Shown here piece by piece: positions 1 to 5,770 of a stretch of DNA of 5,790 bases. The notes beneath the pieces are model-generated. The model was not told the DNA's origin, did no database searches, and worked only from the letters and a program-made list of their open reading frames with translations. Positions within the stretch are counted from its first letter, which is position 1. Every line of letters begins with the position of its first letter. The stretch comes from an uncultured Alphaproteobacteria bacterium (lineage in GTDB: Bacteria > Pseudomonadota > Alphaproteobacteria > Caulobacterales > Aquidulcibacteraceae), in the NCBI GenBank assembly GCA_937967725.1, contig CALBSY010000116.1, forward strand, positions 1 to 5,790. The letters run 5' to 3'. Position numbers and translations under genes: made by a program.

Positions 1-1
1 G

Positions 2-751
2 GCCGCCGGCGCGATCTACAAATTCGTCTGGAACGTCTATTGCGACTGGTATCTTGAGTTCATCAAGCCATTGCTGAACGGTGAGGACGAAGACGCCAAA
101 ACCGAAACGCGCCGCACAGCGGCTTGGGTGCTGGATCAAATCCTGATCATGCTGCACCCGTTCATGCCGTTCATCACCGAGGAGCTTTGGGCGCGAACCG
201 GCGAGTACGGCTCCAAGCGCACCGGCATGCTGATTACGGAAGCATGGCCGCAGCTTTCGTTGGAGCTCGTCGATAGCGGCGCGGAGGCGGAAATCGCTTG
301 GATGGTGGAGCTGATCGCCGAGACGCGCTCTACCCGCTCCGAACTCAACGTTCCCCCCGGCGCTAAGATTCCATTGCTGCTGATCGGCGCAGATGAGGCG
401 ACTCAAGCCCGGCTCGAGCGATACCAAGATCTGATCGACCGCATGGCGCGGCTCGAATACTCGACCAGCGCCAAGGATGCGCCAAAGGGCTCGGTGACCT
501 TTGTGTTGGACGGCGCGACGGTGGCGTTGCCTCTTGAGGGTGTGGTCGATCTGCCGGCCGAAGCCGCGCGCCTGAAGAAAGACATCGGCAAGCTCGAAGG
601 CGAGATCGGCAAAATGGACGCCAAGCTCGGCAACGCCTCGTTCATTGAGAAGGCGCCCGAAGAGGTGGTCGAGGAGTTGCGAGAGCGGCGAGAAAGCGCC
701 GCGGCGACGGCGGCCAAACTCGGCCACGCATTGAAGCAGATCGGCGCGTAA
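2..751 (+). CDS. valS: Valyl-tRNA synthetase, C-terminal part (5' end outside window)
   Basis: Charges tRNA-Val with valine in the cytoplasm. Only the last 249 residues are visible; the reading frame is open from base 2, so the catalytic and editing domains lie to the left of the window. Visible first is the class Ia anticodon-binding domain, with the ValRS-like KFVWNVYCDWYLEFIKP at about residues 7-23 and HPFMPFITEELW at 52-63, a hallmark of ValRS. The last ~65 residues (about 184-247) are a charged Lys/Glu/Arg-rich helix typical of the ValRS C-terminal coiled coil, which contacts the tRNA elbow, and include the family motif FIEKAPEEVVEE. The gene ends with TAA, whose last A is the first base of the next gene's ATG, so the two are probably cotranscribed. 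No truncation or frameshift is seen in the visible part. Identification is firm; the full length cannot be judged. Confidence 0.96.
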   Translation, partial: AAGAIYKFVWNVYCDWYLEFIKPLLNGEDEDAKTETRRTAAWVLDQILIMLHPFMPFITEELWARTGEYGSKRTGMLITEAWPQLSLELVDSGAEAEIAWMVELIAETRSTRSELNVPPGAKIPLLLIGADEATQARLERYQDLIDRMARLEYSTSAKDAPKGSVTFVLDGATVALPLEGVVDLPAEAARLKKDIGKLEGEIGKMDAKLGNASFIEKAPEEVVEELRERRESAAATAAKLGHALKQIGA

Positions 752-1713
752 TGCGTATTTTTGTCACTGGCGCTTCGGGATTTGTCGGCGGCGCAGCGGC
801 GACCAAGCTGGCGACGGACGGGCACGAGGTGTTTGCCATGTCGCGCTCGGAAAAGTCCGATGTCGCCATCCGCGCCACCGGCGCGACGCCGGTGCGCTGT
901 GATCTGGAATCTGTAACTCCAGAACATCTGAACGGCGCTGCGGTCGTGCTGCATTGTGCGGCGTTCGTCGAACAGTGGGGTCCGCGCGACGCCTGGCGGC
1001 GCTTCAATGTCGATGGCACGGCGCGCATGCTGGATGTTGCGAAACAGGCTGGCGCCAAGCGCTTCATTCACATCAGTACGGAATCCGTGCACTGGCGCGG
1101 CCAACATCTGCGCAACGCCGACGAAACCTACCCGCGCGCGCCGAACTCGCCCTATCCTTACGCAGCCACCAAGGCGCAGGCGGAGGAATTGGTCGAGCGC
1201 GCCGCAGGCGATGGCTTCGAGACCATTATCCTGCGCCCCCGCTTCATCTGGGGCCCTGGCGACACCACGCTTCTCCCGACCATCGAGCAGGTCGCGCAAT
1301 CCGGCCAATGGATGTGGGTCAATGGCGGCAGAGCGCGCACCTCAACCACCCACATCGACAATCTGGTTCACGCCATCGTACTGGCGTTGAGTGCGGGCCG
1401 CTCCGGCGAAGCGTATTTCATACTTGATGACGGCGTGCGCACTATGCGCGAGATGATCGGCGGCATCGCCGCCGCGCGCGGCATCAATCTGCCGGACCGA
1501 AGCATCCCAGCCTGGGCCGCAGACGCCATTGGCGCGACGTGCGAGGGCGCATGGCGCACACTGCCGCTCAAAGGCGAACCGCCGCTGACGCGCTTCTCCG
1601 CCATGATCTTATCGCGCGACAGCGTATTGAATGGCGCAAAGGCCCGCCGCGAGATGGGATACGCGCCCGTAATCAGCGTTGAGGACGGCTTGCGCGGTCT
1701 CGCGCGGACTTAA
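751..1713 (+). CDS. Extended SDR NAD(P)-dependent epimerase/dehydratase (3-beta-HSD-like)
   Basis: A 320-residue extended short-chain dehydrogenase/reductase, of normal length for the family, cytoplasmic. The N-terminal Rossmann fold shows the nucleotide motif TGASGFVGG (glycines 7, 10 and 13). Basic residues after the second strand (SRSEKS, R32 and K35) lean towards NADP(H), which is an inference. The catalytic set is visible: S109/T110 in HISTES, and Y137-x3-K141 in YAATK. RPRFIWGPGD at 162-171 and THIDNLVHA near 205-213 are typical of extended SDRs and look most like the 3-beta-hydroxysteroid dehydrogenase/sterol-4-carboxylate dehydrogenase branch. The substrate cannot be read from sequence; nucleotide-sugar epimerase or isoprenoid/sterol-type dehydrogenase are both possible. 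The ATG overlaps the valS stop by one base, so translation is probably coupled. The stop codon shares the TTAA at 1710-1713 with the convergent WD40 gene. Confidence 0.92.
   Translation: MRIFVTGASGFVGGAAATKLATDGHEVFAMSRSEKSDVAIRATGATPVRCDLESVTPEHLNGAAVVLHCAAFVEQWGPRDAWRRFNVDGTARMLDVAKQAGAKRFIHISTESVHWRGQHLRNADETYPRAPNSPYPYAATKAQAEELVERAAGDGFETIILRPRFIWGPGDTTLLPTIEQVAQSGQWMWVNGGRARTSTTHIDNLVHAIVLALSAGRSGEAYFILDDGVRTMREMIGGIAAARGINLPDRSIPAWAADAIGATCEGAWRTLPLKGEPPLTRFSAMILSRDSVLNGAKARREMGYAPVISVEDGLRGLART
1710..1713. other. Palindromic TTAA serving as both stop codons of two convergent genes
   Basis: TAA at 1711-1713 ends the plus-strand SDR gene, and the complement of 1710-1712 is TAA ending the minus-strand WD40 gene. 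The two coding regions overlap by four bases, leaving no intergenic room for a terminator, so any termination signal must sit inside the opposing coding sequence. I see no obvious hairpin plus T-tract here. Confidence 0.9.
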
Positions 1714-2702
1714 ACGGCGACAATCGCCCCGCGCCCGGCCTCGTCGCCAATGGCGATGCGTTTGCCGTCCGCGCTCCATGCGAGCGCCGTCACGGCGCCT
1801 TCGCCCGGCTCGTCTAGCTCCATGCCGAGCTGATCTGAGAAGCGCACGAGCAGCGCCGCGCCGTCGGCGTAGCCGATCGCCAGCACCTCCTCGCTGGGAT
1901 GGAACGCTACCGCCGTCACCAGCGCTTCGCGTTCGCCCGGCTGCAGCGGGGCTTTGCCCTGCGGTCCGAGCTTGCCGACGAACGGCCACACGATGGCGGC
2001 GTTGGCGCCGGACGTGGCGAGCCAGCGGCCGCGTTTGTCCCAGGAGAAGCAGCGCGTCTTGGCTGGATAGCCCTCCATGCGCAGATCGATCTTCTCCGGC
2101 AGACGCCAGCCATGCAGCGCATTCTCCTGCATCGCGGTGATGACGTAGTCCGCGTCATGCGAAAGCGTTACCGCCAGATGCGATCCGGCCCATTTCAGTT
2201 CTTGCCCTTTATCGTCCGCCATCAGCGCATAGCGCAGGGTTGCGCCGCCATAATGGCTCGCGGCCAGGCGCCGGCCTTTCGCATCGAGCGCTAAGCCGCC
2301 GAGGGATGAAGGGTAGGCGAAGCGGTGCGTCTCTCTGCCCTCGCGAAAGACCACCGCTTCCTTGCTCACGCCGGCGATGATGACCCCCGATACGCGGCTC
2401 GCCACGACATGATCGACCCACTTGCGCAACTCTGCCAGCGTTGCGGATTCGCCAGTGGGAGAGGTGAGCTTGATATGCCCGTCGTCGCCGCCGGTGACGA
2501 TGCGTTTGCCGTCGGGATGCAGAGTGGCGCTAAGAATGGCGCCGTCATGCGCCTGCGCGCGGCGCAGCGCGCCGTCGCCCGCCGCGATGATGACGGCGCC
2601 GTCGCCTAACGCGAACAATGCCTCGTCACCAATCCAATGCACGGACGTCGCCGGGGCGCCAAGCGCCAGTCTGCGCCCCGTCTGATAGACTTGCGCACTC
2701 AC
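1710..2702 (-). CDS. WD40-repeat beta-propeller protein, coupled to the CobW-family GTPase gene
   Basis: A 330-residue protein made almost entirely of degenerate WD40-type repeats, so probably one 7- or 8-bladed beta-propeller used as a protein-binding scaffold. The clearest blades are residues 51-79 (AHDGAILSATLHPDGKRIVT then GGDDG), 171-199 ending in HGW, 213-240 (FSWDKRGRWLATSG), 260-287 (VAFHPSEEVLAIGYADG) and 303-329 (LAWSADGKRIAIGD). No signal peptide or membrane segment is seen, so it is likely cytosolic. Start choice: GTG at 2702 overlaps the upstream GTPase TGA as GTGA, the usual coupled junction; an ATG at 2711 would add three residues and overlap by 13 bases. Neither has a clear Shine-Dalgarno. 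A far upstream start at 2798 would run about 100 bases into the GTPase gene and is unlikely. It may partner the GTPase, but this is inferred from coupling only. Confidence 0.88.
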   Translation of the reverse strand: MSAQVYQTGRRLALGAPATSVHWIGDEALFALGDGAVIIAAGDGALRRAQAHDGAILSATLHPDGKRIVTGGDDGHIKLTSPTGESATLAELRKWVDHVVASRVSGVIIAGVSKEAVVFREGRETHRFAYPSSLGGLALDAKGRRLAASHYGGATLRYALMADDKGQELKWAGSHLAVTLSHDADYVITAMQENALHGWRLPEKIDLRMEGYPAKTRCFSWDKRGRWLATSGANAAIVWPFVGKLGPQGKAPLQPGEREALVTAVAFHPSEEVLAIGYADGAALLVRFSDQLGMELDEPGEGAVTALAWSADGKRIAIGDEAGRGAIVAV

Positions 2703-3715
2703 GCCGCGCATGCCGCGAACGCGCGTTCCAGTTCGGCGCGGTCGAGGTTGCGGCCGATGAACACCAGGCGCGAGGCGCGTGGTTCGCCGTCTCTCCATTC
2801 GCGCTGCGTGTCGCCCTCATCGATCATGTTCACGCCATGGACCACGCAGCGCTTCTGTTCGTCCGCGAAGGCAAAGATGCCCTTGAGCCGGAGAATGTCC
2901 CGGCCGCGCGCCTGAGTGAGTTCATTGAGCCACGGCAGCAGCTTCTGCGGGTCGATCGGCGCTTCTGTGGAGAGCGCCACGCTGGTGATGCCGGCCGCGC
3001 CGACATGGTCGTGAGCATGGCTGTGATCGTGTGCATGATCGTGATGCGCGCACGTATCGTCGCAATCGTGGTCAGGCAGGAAGTGCGGATCGATTTCAGC
3101 GACGCGCTCCAGATCGAACGCGCCAACATCAAGGATGGCGTCGAGCGGAATGTCGCCGCGCGTCATGCGGTGGAGCCGCGCGCTGGCGTTGAGCGCGCGG
3201 ATTTGACGTTCAACAGCCGCCAGTTCGTCCTTCGAAACCAGATCCGTCTTGTTCAGCAAGATCACGTCCGCAAACGCGACTTGCTCAGCGGCTTCCTCGT
3301 TCGCCTCAAGCTGCTGCGCCACGTGCTTCGCATCGACGACCGTCACGATTGCATCAAGCCTGGTCTTCGCCCGTACGTCGGCGTCAACGAAAAATGTCTG
3401 CGCCACCGGCGCCGGCTTCGCCAATCCGGTTGTCTCCACCAGGATTGCGTCGAACCGGCCTTTGCGCTTCATCAGGCCGTCGATGATGCGAATGAGATCG
3501 CCGCGCACGGTGCAACAGACGCAGCCATTGTTCATCTCGAAGACTTCTTCGTCCGCATCGACGATGAGGTCGTTGTCGATGCCGATTTCACCGAATTCAT
3601 TGACGATCACCGCGTATTTCTTGCCGTGAGGCTCCGTCAGAATACGGTTCAGCAGCGTGGTCTTGCCCGCGCCCAGGAAGCCTGTGAGCACGGTAACGGG
3701 GACGGACTGGGTCAT
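2699..3715 (-). CDS. COG0523/CobW-family G3E GTPase, putative zinc metallochaperone
   Basis: A 338-residue GTPase of normal family length, likely a cytosolic metallochaperone that uses GTP hydrolysis to pass a metal ion to a target protein. Visible in order: Walker A GFLGAGKTT (12-20), the metal-binding CxCC as NNGCVCC (Cys65, Cys67, Cys68), the Walker B region with ETTG (94-97), and the guanine-specificity motif NKTD (155-158). A His/Asp-rich insert at about 211-237 has around ten histidines plus Cys218 and Cys222, followed by a CobW C-terminal domain (about 245-335). CobW itself is tied to cobalamin synthesis, but no cob genes are present here. The His-rich insert and neighbourhood fit better the zinc-linked members of COG0523; that is inference, and cobalt, nickel or iron cannot be excluded. 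It is first in a two-gene operon with the WD40 gene. No good Shine-Dalgarno precedes the ATG (only AGGG, three bases away), so the mRNA may be leaderless. Confidence 0.93.
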   Translation of the reverse strand: MTQSVPVTVLTGFLGAGKTTLLNRILTEPHGKKYAVIVNEFGEIGIDNDLIVDADEEVFEMNNGCVCCTVRGDLIRIIDGLMKRKGRFDAILVETTGLAKPAPVAQTFFVDADVRAKTRLDAIVTVVDAKHVAQQLEANEEAAEQVAFADVILLNKTDLVSKDELAAVERQIRALNASARLHRMTRGDIPLDAILDVGAFDLERVAEIDPHFLPDHDCDDTCAHHDHAHDHSHAHDHVGAAGITSVALSTEAPIDPQKLLPWLNELTQARGRDILRLKGIFAFADEQKRCVVHGVNMIDEGDTQREWRDGEPRASRLVFIGRNLDRAELERAFAACAA

Positions 3716-3786
3716 GCGCCCTAGATAGCTATTCCGGCCCAGGACGCCAGCCGCTAGGGTGGCCTCAGACGTGGGGGAAATCGCGC
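3716..3786. promoter_or_regulatory. Divergent intergenic region between the GTPase operon and the AsmA gene
   Basis: These 71 bases must hold promoters for both directions. On the minus strand, GCTATCTA (complement of 3722-3729) partly fits the alphaproteobacterial housekeeping -10 GCTANAWC and would place the transcription start at or just before the GTPase ATG. It overlaps a perfect 8-base palindrome ATAGCTAT (3725-3732), an AT-rich island in GC-rich DNA. On the plus strand, GCTAGGGT (3753-3760) is a weaker -10 candidate for the AsmA gene. No convincing -35 is seen for either, and I find no recognisable Zur-type operator. Confidence 0.35.
3773..3778 (+). promoter_or_regulatory. Shine-Dalgarno-like purine run before the AsmA gene
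   Basis: GGGGGA lies eight bases upstream of the ATG at 3787, a workable ribosome-binding site spacing. It supports that start, which also begins directly before a good N-terminal membrane anchor. Confidence 0.5.
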
Positions 3787-4851
3787 ATGAGCTGGAAACG
3801 CATACTCATGATCGTCGTCGGCAGCTTGGTGGCGCTGGCGCTCATGGGCGCAGGCGTGCTCGCCTACCTCGTACTGCGTCTCGACGTGGCCGCGGAAGTG
3901 GAACGCGCCGTTGAGGGCGCCACCGGGCGCGACGTCGTGATCGCGGGTGAGGCGGGGGTTAGTTTCTGGCCGGTGTTGGGCCTGCGAGCGGAAGAGGTCA
4001 CGCTCGCCAATGTCGAGGGCGGACGCGCGCCGTCGTTCATCGCCGCGGACGAAATCGATATCGGCGTGGAGTTGCGTCCGTTGCTTGATCGCCAAGTCAA
4101 TGTGCGCCGCCTCGTGCTGCAACGTCCGCGCATTGCGCTTGAAGTCGACAATGAAGGCGCGCCCAATTGGGTTCTCGCGCCGCGCCCGCCCGAAGGACCG
4201 CCGCCAACCACTACGCCCGGCGAGCCGCCGGTCGATGTCGCGCGCACGCGCCTGCGCGAAGTGCGCATTCGCAATGGCGAGGTGAGCTTTTTCGATGCGC
4301 GCCGCGGCGCAGGCTGGGTGATCGGCGACGTTGACATCAGCACGGCGATTACAGCGCTCGACGAACCAATGCGGGCCAAGGGCTCGGTGCGCTACAATGA
4401 CGAAACCGTCCGCCTCGACATGGAGATTGGCCAACCCGGCGCGGCCATCCGCGGCGAGGTCACGCCAATTTCGCTTCAGCTCGAAAGCGAATTGCTCAAT
4501 GCCGAGTTCGAGGGACAAACCTTGGCCGCATCGGGCGAACTGGCCGGCGCGGTGCGCGCGCACGGATCGAGCCTGCGCCGTCTAGCCGCCTGGACCGGTG
4601 CGCCGATCCAGGGCGGGGTCGGGCTTGAGCAATTTGCCGTTTCCGGCCGTATCGCCATCGGCAACGGGGCTTACAGTTTCTCGAATGCTGGCTTCGCCAT
4701 CGATCTCGTGCGCGGGCGCGGCGATTTCATCCTCAGCGAATTGCGCGGCAAGCCTTCTCTAAGCGGCCGCCTAGAACTCTGCCACTCCGACCTCAACCGG
4801 TTTCTCGCCTCCGCCGCGCCTCCCCCGGCGTCCGAGGCGCGGCAAACATGA
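3787..4851 (+). CDS. AsmA-family protein, N-terminal portion ending at premature TGA
   Basis: A 354-residue product as the sequence stands. Residues 6-31 form one hydrophobic segment after a short basic MSWKR, so it is an inner-membrane anchor or uncleaved signal with the rest in the periplasm. Residues 47-75 (GRDVVIAGEAGVSFWPVLGL then RAEEVTLAN) are the typical AsmA N-terminal motif. A Pro-rich break lies at 132-148, followed by beta-rich repeats (RIRNGEVSFFDARRGAGW near 160-177; the region around 300-335 leads to CHSDLNRFLA). The protein then enters an Ala/Pro linker and stops. It lacks the conserved C-terminal AsmA region, which continues in frame after the stop, so full function is doubtful. 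It is transcribed divergently from the GTPase gene, and the start is supported by a GGGGGA eight bases upstream. Confidence 0.85.
   Translation: MSWKRILMIVVGSLVALALMGAGVLAYLVLRLDVAAEVERAVEGATGRDVVIAGEAGVSFWPVLGLRAEEVTLANVEGGRAPSFIAADEIDIGVELRPLLDRQVNVRRLVLQRPRIALEVDNEGAPNWVLAPRPPEGPPPTTTPGEPPVDVARTRLREVRIRNGEVSFFDARRGAGWVIGDVDISTAITALDEPMRAKGSVRYNDETVRLDMEIGQPGAAIRGEVTPISLQLESELLNAEFEGQTLAASGELAGAVRAHGSSLRRLAAWTGAPIQGGVGLEQFAVSGRIAIGNGAYSFSNAGFAIDLVRGRGDFILSELRGKPSLSGRLELCHSDLNRFLASAAPPPASEARQT
4849..4851 (+). other. In-frame TGA splitting the AsmA reading frame
   Basis: The linker reads ASEARQT, stop, AAAADASPEP. The low-complexity Ala/Pro/Glu composition continues unchanged across the stop in the same frame, and the other two frames give Arg/Gly-rich non-AsmA sequence. 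This rules out a simple frameshift and points to a single-base nonsense change or base-call error. The next base is G, which is not the leakiest context for UGA. Confidence 0.85.
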
Positions 4852-4926
4852 GCCGCGGCAGCGGACGCCTCACCGGAGCCGACCGCGCAGATCGCGGCCA
4901 TCGAGGCGCCGCCGCGCGCACTCGAT

Positions 4927-5721
4927 GTGCAAGCAGCGCCGACTGAGACGCCGATCGATTTCTCCGGCCTTCAGGCGATCAACGCTGATCTCGAATTGGT
5001 GACGGCCGCTGTTCTCGTGCAGCACATGCGCATTGATCGCGCGCGGCTGAATCTCGTCATCAACGACGGCTATATGGCCGCCACGCTCCATAACCTCACG
5101 CTCTATGGCGGCTCGGGCAGGGGGCGTTTCGAGATCGACGCGCGCGGCGCCGGCGTCCGCATCGCACCCGAACTGGCGTTCGACAATCTTGAAGCACGCC
5201 CGTTCCTCACCGACGCGATAAACTTTTCCAACATCGAGGGACGCGCCGAACTGACGCTCAACATCCGCGCGCAAGGCCGCACCCAGCGCGAACTCCTGAG
5301 CAGTGTCGACGGGCGGGCGCATCTGGAAGTGGTTTCCGGCACGCTGCACGGCGTCGATCTCGGCGGCGTCGCCACAACCATCCGTAACGCGTTGCGCGGC
5401 GAACTGATTGCGCCGGAGGCTGAGACTGACTTCCAAGGCATGTCCGCCACCTTCGCGATCGCGGATGGCGTGCTCGCGAGCGACGATCTGTCGTTCAACA
5501 CGCCCGATCTGCGCATACCCGGTATTGGCGTGATCGACGTGCCCGGCCGGCGCCTCGATCTGCGCTTGGCCCCGCAATCGCCGCGCGGCGGCATCGCCGT
5601 CCCGTTCTCGATCCGCGGCCCTTGGGGAGAATTCTCTTACGCCAGCGATCTCAACGGCGTGACGCAGCGGGAGATCTTGCCGCGGGTGCGGGCGGTGGAG
5701 GCGGCGTCGCGGCGGAACTGA
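4927..5721 (+). CDS. AsmA-family C-terminal portion (remnant downstream of the stop)
   Basis: 264 residues from the first possible start, a GTG at 4927 without a Shine-Dalgarno; the homologous frame actually runs from 4852 (289 residues). The body is the conserved AsmA C-terminal region: FSGLQAINADLELVTAAVLV near the start, then LHNLTLYGGSGRGRFEIDAR, IEGRAELTLNIRAQGRTQRE, and the hallmark DGRAHLEVVSGTLHGVDLGG preceding TTIRNAL, ending with FSIRGPWGEFSYASDL. There is no signal peptide or membrane anchor, so if translated separately it would remain in the cytosol, the wrong place for an AsmA domain. It is best read as the detached second half of the same gene rather than a gene of its own. It ends with TGA at 5719-5721, four bases before the tRNA-Phe fragment on the other strand. 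Confidence 0.75.
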   Translation: MQAAPTETPIDFSGLQAINADLELVTAAVLVQHMRIDRARLNLVINDGYMAATLHNLTLYGGSGRGRFEIDARGAGVRIAPELAFDNLEARPFLTDAINFSNIEGRAELTLNIRAQGRTQRELLSSVDGRAHLEVVSGTLHGVDLGGVATTIRNALRGELIAPEAETDFQGMSATFAIADGVLASDDLSFNTPDLRIPGIGVIDVPGRRLDLRLAPQSPRGGIAVPFSIRGPWGEFSYASDLNGVTQREILPRVRAVEAASRRN

Positions 5722-5725
5722 AAAA

Positions 5726-5770
5726 TGGTGCCTGGGGCCGGAATCGAACCAGCGACACGGGGATTTTCAA
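5726..5770 (-). tRNA. 3' half of tRNA-Phe(GAA); 5' half replaced by unrelated sequence
   Basis: Read on the minus strand: anticodon loop TTGAAAA (5764-5770, anticodon GAA), 3' anticodon stem TCCCC (5759-5763), variable loop GTGTC (5754-5758), T-arm GCTGG / TTCGATT / CCGGC (5737-5753, pairing with one G-T wobble), acceptor 3' strand CCCAGGC (5730-5736), discriminator A and encoded CCA (5726-5728). This is textbook bacterial tRNA-Phe from position 32 to 76. The partner stem strand should be GGGGA but is GCGCG (complement of 5771-5775), leaving two C-C clashes, and the 20 visible upstream bases do not form a D-arm. As it stands it cannot fold into a working tRNA. A T-run follows CCA. Alternatives are a contig-edge misassembly or a decayed full gene running off the window. 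Confidence 0.82.
5726..5770. other. Putative chromosomal attachment site (att) in tRNA-Phe
   Basis: A tRNA 3' half that begins precisely at the anticodon loop and is joined to unrelated DNA is the usual footprint of tyrosine-recombinase integration into a tRNA gene. Because the AsmA gene follows the CCA end directly, the 3' flank is probably original chromosome, and the integrated element would extend rightwards from about 5771. The Mesorhizobium loti symbiosis island, another alphaproteobacterial element, is known to use a tRNA-Phe gene. No integrase is inside this window, so the call rests on the fragment alone. Confidence 0.5.

Larger units (their letters stand above)
3787..5721 (+). pseudogene. 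AsmA-family gene interrupted by one in-frame TGA (whole locus)
   Basis: The two AsmA-like coding pieces at 3787-4851 and 4852-5721 are in the same frame and separated by a single TGA at 4849-4851. Reading through it gives a continuous 644-codon AsmA-family protein, a normal length for this family: an N-terminal membrane anchor, a long beta-rich repeat body, an Ala/Pro linker carrying the stop, and the conserved C-terminal AsmA region. AsmA-like proteins sit in the inner membrane, project into the periplasm, and are linked to outer-membrane biogenesis and lipid transport between membranes. The stop is one C-to-T change from CGA (Arg). Codon use and protein character are normal on both sides, so decay, if real, is recent. 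A sequencing error would look identical. The gene ends four bases before the tRNA-Phe fragment. Confidence 0.6.

Noticed and set aside
403..1308. Minus-strand open frame (301 codons) across valS and the SDR gene
   Set aside because: It spans two well-identified plus-strand genes and its Arg/Ala-rich translation shows no domain.
2618..3724. Long plus-strand open frame (368 codons) antisense to the GTPase gene
   Set aside because: It is a GC-driven shadow: its translation is low-complexity and unrecognisable, while the minus strand gives a complete COG0523 GTPase with all motifs.
3716..3786. Zur-type zinc operator upstream of the GTPase gene
   Set aside because: I looked for an extended AT-rich inverted repeat as expected for Zur and found only the 8-base ATAGCTAT, which is insufficient.
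4849..4851. TGA decoded as selenocysteine or as Trp by an altered genetic code
   Set aside because: AsmA proteins are not selenoproteins, the site is a non-conserved linker, and TGA is the natural stop of the GTPase gene and of the AsmA frame itself.
4848..4946. ATG overlapping the AsmA TGA (ATGA) as a coupled restart for a second gene
   Set aside because: That ATG is in another frame and stops after about 32 Arg/Gly-rich codons; it does not lead into the AsmA C-terminal frame.
4870..5577. Minus-strand open frame (235 codons) opposite the AsmA C-terminal half
   Set aside because: It is antisense to clear AsmA sequence and its translation has no recognisable family motif.
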